Source: Sphingobacteriales bacterium (GTDB lineage: Bacteria > Bacteroidota > Bacteroidia > Sphingobacteriales > Sphingobacteriaceae). Taken from it: a DNA stretch of 34,507 bases. The stretch spans positions 1-34,507 of the forward strand of contig JAATFW010000325.1 in assembly GCA_015654985.1 (NCBI GenBank), given 5' to 3'. This document shows positions 1 to 7,619 of this stretch, in pieces. Position 1 is the stretch's first letter. Each line of letters begins with the position of its first letter. Made by a program: the position numbers and the translations under genes. Below the pieces are notes generated by a model. The model was given only the letters and a program-made list of their open reading frames with translations. It did no database searches and was not told where the DNA came from.

Positions 1-184
1 AAATTCTATATTTTATTATATAATTAAACGGTTGCATGGTAACCTGTGCATTATTTTGCCTGCCCCAATTTCATGGGATTTTTCTGAGCGCTCTTAAAAG
101 GGTATATCCTTAAGTCAAGGACGGAGAGGTCTAAAAATCAAATTCAAGAAAAATGGAAGTGTGATGTACTCACATGAATAGTTG

Positions 185-255
185 TGCCATATCAAATCGG
201 CATGGCAGAAAATTAAAAACATATCCAGGTATGCTAATAAAGAAGCTTACCTGGA
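185..255 (+). promoter_or_regulatory. Tandem stem-loops in the leader of rtcB-prfH
   Basis: Two inverted repeats sit just before rtcB. The first pairs TGCCAT (185-190) with ATGGCA (202-207). The second pairs a 12-nt arm (224-235, TCCAGGTATGCT) with 244-255 (AGCTTACCTGGA), with one T-T mismatch and an 8-nt loop. It ends 18 nt before the ATG at 274. No open frame of note lies in 1-273. A weak promoter-like TTG (32-34) with TATTTTG (52-58) would give a leader of about 210 nt. The pairing is visible in the sequence. A regulatory role, such as control of ligase translation or sensing of RNA cleavage, is inference. Confidence 0.4.
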
Positions 256-273
256 ATTAGAAATATAAGCCAC

Positions 274-1674
274 ATGGGCAATTTAAGAACAAAAGATTTA
301 AGCAAAATAGGTTATCAGAACGATCAGCTTCGAAGTCTGGTCATTGGTATAGCCTCTAAAAATTTCAAACACCACAGTAAACAACAGTTGCTGGACTTGC
401 TGGTGAAAATTAAAAATGATCCGGAAGCATTTCTGGATGATGAGTTAACAGCTAAAATAGCGGAGAAAATAATCGGTAAAGAGGAGGCTCCATCGTTTAA
501 AATATTTGAATTACGGGATGAGCCGGTATTCTGTAAAACCTATGGAGGCAAAGGCATTGAGCAACCCGCCAAAAAGCAAATGGAGCTGGCTAATCTGCTG
601 CCTGTGAGTGTCCAGGGAGCATTAATGCCCGATGCGCACATGGGTTTCGGCTTGCCGATCGGTGGTGTGCTGGCTACTGATAACGCGGTAATCCCCTATG
701 CGGTAGGTATGGACATTGGCTGCCGCATGGCACTGTCTATTGTTGATGAGAGCGATGGATTCGTGAAACGGTTTGAATACCAGATTAAACAAGCCTTAAA
801 AAGCTATACTCATTTCGGTATGGAAGGTGGCCTGGATATCAGACAGGAACACGAAGTTTTAGATAGCCCCGTGTTTAATGATATCGCCTTTTTGAAACCT
901 CTGCGCAGTAAAGCTGTAAGACAACTAGGTACGTCAGGGAGTGGTAACCATTTTGTTGAGTTCGGGGAGATAGAACTGTTAGCTGATAACAGCTTAGGCT
1001 TGCCTGCTAAAAAGTATACCGCTTTATTAACGCATTCCGGTAGTCGTGGTTTAGGCTCGGCAATAGCCAGGCACTATACCCAAATTGCTATGAATACCTG
1101 CAAGCTGCCGCGACCTGCGCAACAGCTTGCCTGGTTGGATATAGATAGCGAAGCAGGGCAGGAGTACTGGCTCACCATGACTTTGGCCGGTGATTATGCA
1201 AGGGCCTGTCATGAACGTATTCATGCTAACCTGTTGAAGGCGCTGGGATTGAAGGCCCTGTATGTAGTAGAAAACCATCACAACTTTGCCTGGAAAGATA
1301 TATTGGCTGATGGTAAAGAAGTGATCATTCACCGCAAAGGAGCAACTCCTGCGCATAAAGGTGAATTGGGGATTATCCCTGGTAGCATGACCACACCTGC
1401 CTATCTGGTATCGGGTAAGGGCATCGGCGATGCCTTATACTCAGCATCGCATGGTGCAGGACGGGCCATGAGCAGGCAAAAAGCCAAAGACAGCATGACG
1501 GTTTCGGCTATGAAAAAGCTATTGACCAATGCGGGCGTCACCTTAATTGGCGGCACGGTTGAAGAAAACCCTTTAGCTTATAAGGATATCGAAACCGTGA
1601 TTGCTGCACAGTATGACCTGGTTGATATTCAAGGCAAGTTTTATCCGCGGATTGTTAGAATGAATAAGGAGTAG
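274..1674 (+). CDS. rtcB: RtcB-family RNA-splicing ligase
   Basis: GTP- and Mn-dependent RNA ligase that joins 2',3'-cyclic phosphate (or 3'-phosphate) and 5'-OH ends, acting in the cytoplasm. At 466 residues it is longer than E. coli RtcB (about 408). The extra length is mainly a helical, lysine-rich N-terminal stretch (about 1-72) before the catalytic fold. The RtcB motifs are in order: GMDIGC with metal-ligand Cys150, SGSGNH with His226, THSGSRG with His254, HHNF at 335-338, and SHGAGR, whose His393 matches the guanylated histidine. All expected metal and nucleotide ligands appear present. The stop overlaps the next gene, so the two are translationally coupled. The pairing with prfH marks it as the ribosome-repair type of RtcB rather than a stand-alone tRNA-splicing ligase. 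Confidence 0.95.
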   Translation: MGNLRTKDLSKIGYQNDQLRSLVIGIASKNFKHHSKQQLLDLLVKIKNDPEAFLDDELTAKIAEKIIGKEEAPSFKIFELRDEPVFCKTYGGKGIEQPAKKQMELANLLPVSVQGALMPDAHMGFGLPIGGVLATDNAVIPYAVGMDIGCRMALSIVDESDGFVKRFEYQIKQALKSYTHFGMEGGLDIRQEHEVLDSPVFNDIAFLKPLRSKAVRQLGTSGSGNHFVEFGEIELLADNSLGLPAKKYTALLTHSGSRGLGSAIARHYTQIAMNTCKLPRPAQQLAWLDIDSEAGQEYWLTMTLAGDYARACHERIHANLLKALGLKALYVVENHHNFAWKDILADGKEVIIHRKGATPAHKGELGIIPGSMTTPAYLVSGKGIGDALYSASHGAGRAMSRQKAKDSMTVSAMKKLLTNAGVTLIGGTVEENPLAYKDIETVIAAQYDLVDIQGKFYPRIVRMNKE

Positions 1675-1676
1675 TG

Positions 1677-2294
1677 ATGAAAAAGATGATAATACAAATC
1701 ACCTCAGGAAAAGGCCCGGCAGAATGCTGCCGGGTTGTAGCCTGTATACAGTGCCTGATGATGAAACAGGCTAAACAACAGGGAATTGAATTGCAGGTAT
1801 TGGAAAATAAGCCAGGCGATTTAAACAGTACGTTGCTATCGTCGACCATGATGGCTGCAGGCGATAATGTGGAGGTCTTCGTAGAAGAATGGACAGGTAC
1901 TATACAATGGATAGCGCAAAGCCCGTATCGTAAATATCATAAGCGTAAAAACTGGTTCGTTGGTGTGGCTGCTTTTGATGTGAAAGAACTGATTCAATGG
2001 AACCCAAAAGATGTAAAGCTGGAAACCTGCCGTTCGTCCGGCCCCGGCGGTCAAAACGTAAATAAGGTAGAAACAGCGGTGCGGGGAACGCACCTGCCAT
2101 CGGGACTACAGATGATGGCTATGGATACCCGCTCACAACTGGAAAACAAGAAATTGTGTTTGGCCCGGCTCGAAGCCAGAATATTAGTCTGGAAAACAGA
2201 ACAACTGGTAGCGCAACAACAAAGCCAATGGCTGGAACATAACGCATTGGAACGGGGAAATCCTGTTAAAACGATAAAAGCAGAACTGTTTTAA
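1677..2294 (+). CDS. prfH: Peptide chain release factor homologue PrfH
   Basis: A 205-residue class-I release factor-like protein carrying the peptidyl-tRNA hydrolysis loop GGQ (residues 124-126, in a context like RF2) but lacking the stop-codon recognition domain with its SPF or PxT motif. PrfH proteins are known partners of RtcB: the hydrolase frees stalled ribosomes whose decoding-centre 16S rRNA has been cut, and RtcB then reseals the rRNA. The N-terminus (IQITSGKGPAECC) is a family hallmark. ATG 1677 was chosen; a GTG at 1674 overlaps the rtcB stop, and another ATG lies at 1686. AAGGAG sits at 1666-1671, one of the few SD-like sites in the window. Compare the full-length RF2 gene at 23270. 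Confidence 0.92.
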   Translation: MKKMIIQITSGKGPAECCRVVACIQCLMMKQAKQQGIELQVLENKPGDLNSTLLSSTMMAAGDNVEVFVEEWTGTIQWIAQSPYRKYHKRKNWFVGVAAFDVKELIQWNPKDVKLETCRSSGPGGQNVNKVETAVRGTHLPSGLQMMAMDTRSQLENKKLCLARLEARILVWKTEQLVAQQQSQWLEHNALERGNPVKTIKAELF

Positions 2295-2379
2295 CATAGG
2301 CTTTAAAGGCCTGACAGTGACCATCCATTCAGGGCGGTGGGATTACCAATAAATAAAGTAACCGCTCCGGTTCTGGGCG

Positions 2380-3390
2380 TTAATGGAACTTGAAGGGAAG
2401 CAAGGAGAGGGTTAAATTACAATAAGGTCTTGTATTAAGTTCATTTTTAAAAAAATAATCATTTGATTTCTTTCCCTGCTCAAATGCCCGGGCTGAAAGC
2501 GGACTCATGAGCCCCCCCTCTGCCCCGACCATCAGTTTCTTTAAAAGACGGAACTCTAGCCCTGCACCTGTTTTCAGCTCGGTCATCGTATAGTTATAAT
2601 CGTTCGGGATGGAAGGATATTTCGTACGGAAAAAGCTCGACGAGCCGGACAACGAAGTGCCAACGGAAGCCCAGAGATCCTTTGTCATTTGCCGTTTAGC
2701 GCCGATTCTTGTCAGATCGGCTGTCAGTTCTACATGAGAGATGTTAAAGCGGTGCCAATAGCTGGCTACCGGGATTACAGGTACAGAAATAAAGGGATCA
2801 ATAATAACCATTAGCCCCACTCTGAGGCTTGTATTGCGATTTTGCTTTAGTAACACCATTCCTCCGGCGAGATAACTCACTTTTCTCAATGATGACACCT
2901 CGTTCGTTAAACCTGATATATTGGCGAGGTAAACAGTTTGCCGGCCAAATAAAGAATCGATCCTTGTGTATGATGCGTTTATTCCAACAGAAACTCTATT
3001 AAAATTCAACTTTTCAGGCTCCAGCACAGATCCGGATGATTCAATTTCCGTAAAATGAGTCTTTTGCTGGAGGATGGAAAAAGAGGCTGACAACGAATTT
3101 TTACCCCAACTGGAAACAGGGACTTTGAAGAGAGCCGTGATGCGTTGCATGTCGGCTTTGCCCTGATATACCTCCCTGCCATTCAGAATACCACTTATAG
3201 ATCCGTTCGAAATAAAATCAGTCGAAATTACCACCTGGCGCATGGCGGGGAACCTGATGGCTGCCTCCTCCAGATAAACTGCTTTTATCGAATCTGCCAT
3301 TTCTTTTCTCTTCAGATCTGCTGCCGTCTGACCAAATACCCGGGTAATGATAAGCACAGAAAATAAAACAAAACAAACTTCAAATTTCAT
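2380..3390 (-). CDS. Putative outer-membrane beta-barrel protein
   Basis: A 336-residue protein with a clear signal peptide (hydrophobic residues about 6-17, likely cleavage after VFG near residue 21). From about residue 90 the sequence has alternating polar and hydrophobic strands rich in Tyr, Ser and Gly. It ends in short amphipathic strands with a C-terminal aromatic residue pattern (CNLTLSLLPFKFH), as in Bacteroidota barrel proteins of unknown function. I do not recognise a specific family. It stands alone: it converges with prfH (85 bp between stops) and has a long gap upstream. Surface transport or adhesion is possible but not shown. Confidence 0.65.
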   Translation of the reverse strand: MKFEVCFVLFSVLIITRVFGQTAADLKRKEMADSIKAVYLEEAAIRFPAMRQVVISTDFISNGSISGILNGREVYQGKADMQRITALFKVPVSSWGKNSLSASFSILQQKTHFTEIESSGSVLEPEKLNFNRVSVGINASYTRIDSLFGRQTVYLANISGLTNEVSSLRKVSYLAGGMVLLKQNRNTSLRVGLMVIIDPFISVPVIPVASYWHRFNISHVELTADLTRIGAKRQMTKDLWASVGTSLSGSSSFFRTKYPSIPNDYNYTMTELKTGAGLEFRLLKKLMVGAEGGLMSPLSARAFEQGKKSNDYFFKNELNTRPYCNLTLSLLPFKFH

Positions 3391-3832
3391 AAATATACGG
3401 GCCTCCTTTTTTGACGTTTCTAAATATGCTTTTTCAGCTTATTAATTATTATATACTATGAAAGAAACAACAAACACTGCTAATATTATCGAACTTTCAG
3501 GTGTCCCCCGATGTCAGAACCCTTACGGGCTCGTTCCATTCATTAAGGGTATCTGCGCATAGAGATTTATTAAAAGAGAAAAGCATTCGACTTTCTGCTA
3601 AAGATAGTCAAACGTCATTACTTTAAAGAAAAAATTCACTAACAAACGGATATAAAAATAGCGATTTATAAACGCGTGCAATAAAAAAAGCCAAAGTTTT
3701 TATAGAGGAAATACACTTATAACCAATATGTTATGCAGTGTTTAATGCTTCTTTTTCTGTCTTTATTATCCCGGACTCACGTTACATTAAGCTTTTTTTT
3801 AGTAATTTAGAATACTTTATGCGTCAAAAGAT
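3391..3832. other. Long intergenic gap, no convincing gene
   Basis: AT-rich, divergent spacer of 442 bp between the barrel protein and the lipoprotein. It contains a 34-codon open frame (3458-3562, + strand, starting MKETTNT) inside which a 7-bp inverted repeat pairs ACCCTTA (3519-3525) with TAAGGGT (3544-3550). No clean TTG / TAnnTTTG promoter was found, although AT-rich runs before 3833 could serve. Neither the small frame nor the hairpin can be assigned a role. Confidence 0.5.
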
Positions 3833-4666
3833 ATGGTCAAATATTTCACACCTTTGCTTGTTATTTATATGTTATTCACTGTTTCATGCGGTAAAAAAGA
3901 CGACCCTGTTTCTCCAAAAAATATTGAAAGGATAATAATTGCGCCTGAGATGATCATTCAGAGAAAAGGAATAACTTTTGACGTAGCTGTGAGGTATTTC
4001 AAAGATTATGCGGATCATGACAAGGTCGTACTTACATTAAATGGGCAGCCTGGGACACTACAAAGTGAAGCGTCTGACCAGCTAACAGGTACAACTATGG
4101 TATTCAGATTCCAACCCGTCGCCCAAGCAGGAGATTTTCCTCTAAAAGTTGTTATAGATAATAGTCAAAAGGTCGTTGAACAGCAGCAGGTTTTAAGATT
4201 TGTAGATGATTATACCTTACCCAAGGTTTGGAATAGCCTTCAGAAAGATTATCTCTCAACCATTTTCTTTAGAGAAGATAAAGATAAGATGGGGAATATT
4301 CAAATTGATGGTTTCCTTTATGGGGAACCCTATACTAATTTGGGGAATTATTTCCTTACCAGCCGATCATCCATTCAAAACGCGCAAAAACCGTTTATTA
4401 ATGGCCTGAGCGGACAGTATACCTTGAAATTTGACAATGGCGCATTACAGGAGATAAAAGTTACACACGGTGATAAATCTTTAGAAATGGATTATAGTCC
4501 TGCTGCAACATCCGCAGAGATTTCTGTCGCAGAAGGAACAGCTTTTGTTTCTGAAGAAAATTACGGTAGTGAAAAGGTAACCACCTATCATAACCAGGAA
4601 TTTAACCTCTCGTTGCATGAAACCTCAAGAGAAGTTTATACCATTGTAACAAGGGTACAGAGGTAA
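3833..4666 (+). CDS. Hypothetical lipoprotein
   Basis: A 277-residue protein with a lipoprotein signal: a short positive start, a hydrophobic core, then a lipobox ending at Cys19 (LFTVSC), followed by GKKDD, an acidic stretch that in Bacteroidota can direct surface export of lipoproteins. The mature part looks all-beta. An Ig/PKD-like first half (about 30-120) resembles IPT or cell-surface sandwich domains, and a second half of short strands is unassigned. I recognise no family. The gene is flanked by gaps of more than 400 bp on both sides, so it appears monocistronic and may be accessory. Confidence 0.7.
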   Translation: MVKYFTPLLVIYMLFTVSCGKKDDPVSPKNIERIIIAPEMIIQRKGITFDVAVRYFKDYADHDKVVLTLNGQPGTLQSEASDQLTGTTMVFRFQPVAQAGDFPLKVVIDNSQKVVEQQQVLRFVDDYTLPKVWNSLQKDYLSTIFFREDKDKMGNIQIDGFLYGEPYTNLGNYFLTSRSSIQNAQKPFINGLSGQYTLKFDNGALQEIKVTHGDKSLEMDYSPAATSAEISVAEGTAFVSEENYGSEKVTTYHNQEFNLSLHETSREVYTIVTRVQR

Positions 4667-5089
4667 GATAGCTCATCGTGTCATTTCCTGAGTTACCTGT
4701 TTTCGGGTTATTAGATGCAGGAAATTCCGTTGAGTTTACTGAATAGAGCTCTTCTGGGAGGAATATCTTTTGATTGGCAAACAGTTATAGTGAGCGGTGA
4801 CTATCCGGCCAATCAAAGCATCAACCCAGGCAGGCCCGGAACGCACCTTCCGTATTTCCGGCATAGCCGCTAAGGAAATCCCTGAAGTTTTCTACATTGG
4901 CTTTAAAGTCAAAACGGTTTTTTTGTCGGAACAAAAATAGCCGCTTTAAAATGATTGCTGAAAGTTTTGCCAGTGCTTATTATAAATGCTGGTAATATAT
5001 CAGGAAAACCTCTGGTAAGGATGAAATAACTTTGCGTGGAAATTCTATTGACCTCTGAGAACGTTTAATCCTTAACTTTGCCACAACGT
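4667..5089. other. Intergenic gap with nested stem-loop
   Basis: No supported gene in 423 bp. A perfect 10-bp inverted repeat pairs TTTGATTGGC (4769-4778) with GCCAATCAAA (4808-4817). A second 5-bp stem is nested inside it (ATAGT 4787-4791 with ACTAT 4800-4804). A 9-bp direct repeat ATAGCCGCT occurs at 4864-4872 and 4939-4947. On the minus strand, short open stretches (for example FKANVENFRDFLSGYAG near 4830-4910) lack a start and are broken by stops. They could be a decayed gene, but the evidence is thin. Confidence 0.4.
5048..5080 (+). promoter_or_regulatory. Candidate topB promoter
   Basis: TTG at 5048-5050 and TAACTTTG at 5073-5080 fit the Bacteroidota -33/-7 pattern with a slightly long 22-nt spacer. 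Transcription would begin within a few bases of the ATG at 5090. A second TAACTTTG lies at 5027-5034 but has no TTG at the right distance. The motif match is seen; use as a promoter is inferred. Confidence 0.4.
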
Positions 5090-7237
5090 ATGAAAGTGAT
5101 TATTGCGGAAAAGCCTTCCGTGGCGAGGGACCTGGCAAAAGTTTTTGGGAACACTACGCGAAAGGATGGATATATTGAAGGGCAGGGGTATTCTTTCACC
5201 TGGGCTTTCGGCCATTTGGTGCAACTGGCAGCGCCTGAAGCCTACGGTTTTAAGGGCTGGCGGATTGAAAACCTGCCGATGCTGCCGGAGCGGTTTAAAC
5301 TTGCGGTGAGGCAGCAGAGGAACGGATCGGGAACAGCGGATGATCCTGGTGTGGTGAAGCAGTTAAATGTTATTAAAAAGCTGTTTGACGAGGCAACAGA
5401 AATTATTGTTGCTACTGATGCCGGGCGCGAAGGGGAGCTTATCTTCCGCTATATTTATTATCACCTTAAATGTAAGAAGCCTTTTAAGCGGCTCTGGATC
5501 TCGTCGCAGACAGATGAAGCGATCAAGAATGGATTTAGAAACCTCAAGCCGGGAACGGAGTATGATACATTATTTTTTTCTGCGCAGTGCCGGTCTGAAT
5601 CCGACTGGATTGTAGGGCTGAATGCTACGCAGGCGCTCAGCATTGCTGCCGGGAACCGCTCAGTACTTTCTCTTGGCAGGGTACAGACGCCAACTCTTGC
5701 CATGATCTGCTTCCGTTATCTTGAAAACAAAAACTTTAAGCCGGAGACTTATTTTCAGATAGCCATCTGGTTAAATAAAGATGATCTTACGTTCAGGGCG
5801 CTTTCTGTTAAGAATTTCAAAGATAAGGCAGCGGCTCAGGAGATACTGGATAAGGTAAGGGATATAGCATCGGGACATGCTGCCGGGGGACTGATACAGA
5901 GCGTGGACGTAAAACCACGTAAAGAACAGCCTCCTTTGCTACATGACCTGAGCAGCCTGCAGCAGGAAGCTAACAAGCGCAAAGGTTTTACCGCAGACCA
6001 GACTTTAAATCTTGCGCAAACCCTTTATGAATCTAAATTAATTACCTATCCCCGTACGGGAAGCCGTTATATCGGAGAGGATGTACTTGCTGAAGTTCCG
6101 GAACTTATAGAAAACCAGGAGCAGCATCCCCTGTTCGGAAAACAGGCTGCTTTTCTCAGGACGGCAAAGTTAAATAAGCGGAGCGTTAATGCAGCGAAGG
6201 TAACGGATCATCATGCCCTGCTGCCTACCAATAATATTCCGGGAAGCCTGTCTCCCGACCTGCAGGCTGTTTATGATCTGATAGCGGGACGAATGCTGGA
6301 GGCTTTTCACCAGGAATGTGTAAAGGAGCTTACGAAGATCACGATTGAATCGGGTTCTCTGTTTGTTGCCAACGGTACGGTGATCCAGTCGCCGGGATGG
6401 CGTTCTGTTTTTAACCAGAAGGACGACGAAAAGGAGGATGAAGAGAATGCCACCCTTCCGAAAGTAATTCAGGGCGAGAACCTTCCCATCGATAAAAAGG
6501 ATCTTCTGGAGAAACAGACCAAGCCAAAGCCCCTTTATAATGAAGCCAGTTTGCTGAAGGCAATGGAAACTTCGGGAAAGGAAATAGAAGATGAAGAGCT
6601 CAGGCAGGCAATGAAGAATTCGGGCCTTGGTACCCCGGCTACCCGTGCCGCGATTATAGAAACGCTGATCAAAAGAGAATATATCAAACGGGAGAAGAAG
6701 CTTTTGCTGCCGACAGAAAAAGGTTTGGCTGTTTATGAACTTGTAAAGGATAAGAAAATAGCGCAGGCAGAATTAACGGGACTGTGGGAGAAGCGGCTGG
6801 AGGAGATCAGAACGGGCGGTTCGGTGGCAGAATTTAAAAACGAGATCAGGGAGTACGCAAGGACTATAACCAGTGAATTACTGGAGGCCGGGAAAGGCTT
6901 GTCGGGTATGATGAGTGATGTTCCTCCCGAAGAGGGAGCGGTTATTTGTCCCCTTTGTAAAAAAGGAGTACTCCGCTTTCGGGAGAAGGCCGTGGGGTGC
7001 AGCGGATATCAGAACGGCTGCAAGTTTGTGATCTGGCGCACCATGTCAGGTAAAAAACTAAGCGACAACCAGATCACCACCCTGATTGAAAAAGGAAGGA
7101 CGTCTGTTCTGAAGGGTTTTAAATCACAGGCCGGCAATTCTTTTGATGCTGCACTTTTTTTATCAGATGGAAAAGTGCATTTTGAATTTGCCCCAAAGGG
7201 GGATGCTCAAAAAACTGTTGAAGGGGCTGATTCCTGA
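5090..7237 (+). CDS. topB: DNA topoisomerase III (type IA)
   Basis: A 715-residue type IA topoisomerase that relaxes negatively supercoiled DNA and unlinks recombination or replication intermediates. The start at 5090 gives the family N-terminus MKVIIAEKPS (catalytic Glu7); a TTG at 5078 in frame is not needed. The Toprim domain shows ATDAGREGE with Asp110 and Glu114; the A-G variant between them is usual in TopB. The central gate region carries SLGRVQTPT (about 194-202) and the nucleophilic tyrosine is Tyr320 in LITYPRTGSRY. The C-terminus has a topoisomerase zinc ribbon (CPLC...C...C) and a short repeat, as in the Gram-positive/Bacteroidota TopB subgroup. It stands alone, in the same direction as the lipoprotein but 423 bp away. 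Confidence 0.95.
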   Translation: MKVIIAEKPSVARDLAKVFGNTTRKDGYIEGQGYSFTWAFGHLVQLAAPEAYGFKGWRIENLPMLPERFKLAVRQQRNGSGTADDPGVVKQLNVIKKLFDEATEIIVATDAGREGELIFRYIYYHLKCKKPFKRLWISSQTDEAIKNGFRNLKPGTEYDTLFFSAQCRSESDWIVGLNATQALSIAAGNRSVLSLGRVQTPTLAMICFRYLENKNFKPETYFQIAIWLNKDDLTFRALSVKNFKDKAAAQEILDKVRDIASGHAAGGLIQSVDVKPRKEQPPLLHDLSSLQQEANKRKGFTADQTLNLAQTLYESKLITYPRTGSRYIGEDVLAEVPELIENQEQHPLFGKQAAFLRTAKLNKRSVNAAKVTDHHALLPTNNIPGSLSPDLQAVYDLIAGRMLEAFHQECVKELTKITIESGSLFVANGTVIQSPGWRSVFNQKDDEKEDEENATLPKVIQGENLPIDKKDLLEKQTKPKPLYNEASLLKAMETSGKEIEDEELRQAMKNSGLGTPATRAAIIETLIKREYIKREKKLLLPTEKGLAVYELVKDKKIAQAELTGLWEKRLEEIRTGGSVAEFKNEIREYARTITSELLEAGKGLSGMMSDVPPEEGAVICPLCKKGVLRFREKAVGCSGYQNGCKFVIWRTMSGKKLSDNQITTLIEKGRTSVLKGFKSQAGNSFDAALFLSDGKVHFEFAPKGDAQKTVEGADS

Positions 7238-7619
7238 AGTAATCCTCAATATCTTACCGCTTGATTAAATTATTTCATCTATAAACTGTTCTTCAAAGGA
7301 AGATGAGAAACCGATGAACTTGGTTTGAATGAAGAAATTTGAAAATTCAGAAGACGCTGTTATTGCATTGTTAAAGCATAAACCGCAAATGACGCCAGCC
7401 GGTGCTCTCCCATTCCCATATAGTCACCGCTGGCAACGTTTGGCAGCGGCGCACTTAAATGAGTATTGGCAAGTTTAAGAGTGCCGGGCCATTTTTGCCA
7501 TATTCTATTTTAAAATGTTTTTCCTAAGCCAGAGAAATCCCCTGGAACATGATTAACACAGAAATGATTGAAACGAGATTGCAATGATTGGACCACATTC
7601 TGCGAATGTAGCAATCATT
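7238..7619. other. Gap between topB and a convergent gene, with inverted repeats
   Basis: No gene is seen in 382 bp. The first part holds a copy of a dispersed repeat (7270-7320). Further in, GCCAGCCGGTG (7394-7404) can pair with CACCGCTGGC (7425-7434), ten base pairs with one bulged base. An overlapping alternative pairs CCGCTG (7427-7432) with CAGCGG (7444-7449). A third imperfect pair is GCACTTAAA with TTTAAGAGTGC around 7450-7485. The mutually exclusive stems could be a structured RNA or the wreck of a small mobile element. Confidence 0.35.
7270..7320. repeat. Dispersed intergenic repeat, copy 1
   Basis: This stretch shares the string TTTCATCTATAAA and then TTCTTCAAnGGAAGATGAGA plus ACCG with positions 25382-25431, with about two small differences and one 1-nt indel between the blocks. 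Both copies keep a small hairpin (TCTTC, 4-nt loop, GAAGA; the copies differ in the loop) and a flanking TCATCT/AGATGA pair. Both copies are outside genes. Similarity may extend weakly further downstream (ATGAAC, TTTGAA) with an insertion in copy 2. Confidence 0.6.

Noticed and set aside
2295-2379. Terminator between prfH and the barrel protein gene
   Set aside because: Only short imperfect stems (GCGGT/ACCGC near 2335-2366, AGGCTTTAAAGGCCT near 2300) were found, with no T-run.
3458-3562. 34-codon open frame (MKETTNT...)
   Set aside because: Short, no family, no promoter, and it includes an inverted repeat. Could be a small peptide, but nothing beyond an open frame supports it.
4820-4960. 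Minus-strand open stretch reading FKANVENFRDFLSGYAG
   Set aside because: It has no start codon and ends within about 45 codons. It looks protein-like but matches nothing I can name, so no pseudogene is called.
5090-5440. Possible loss of a Toprim aspartate in TopB (ATDAGREGE instead of DxD)
   Set aside because: The same A-G variant is usual in TopB proteins of Bacillus and Bacteroidota, so the enzyme is expected to be active.
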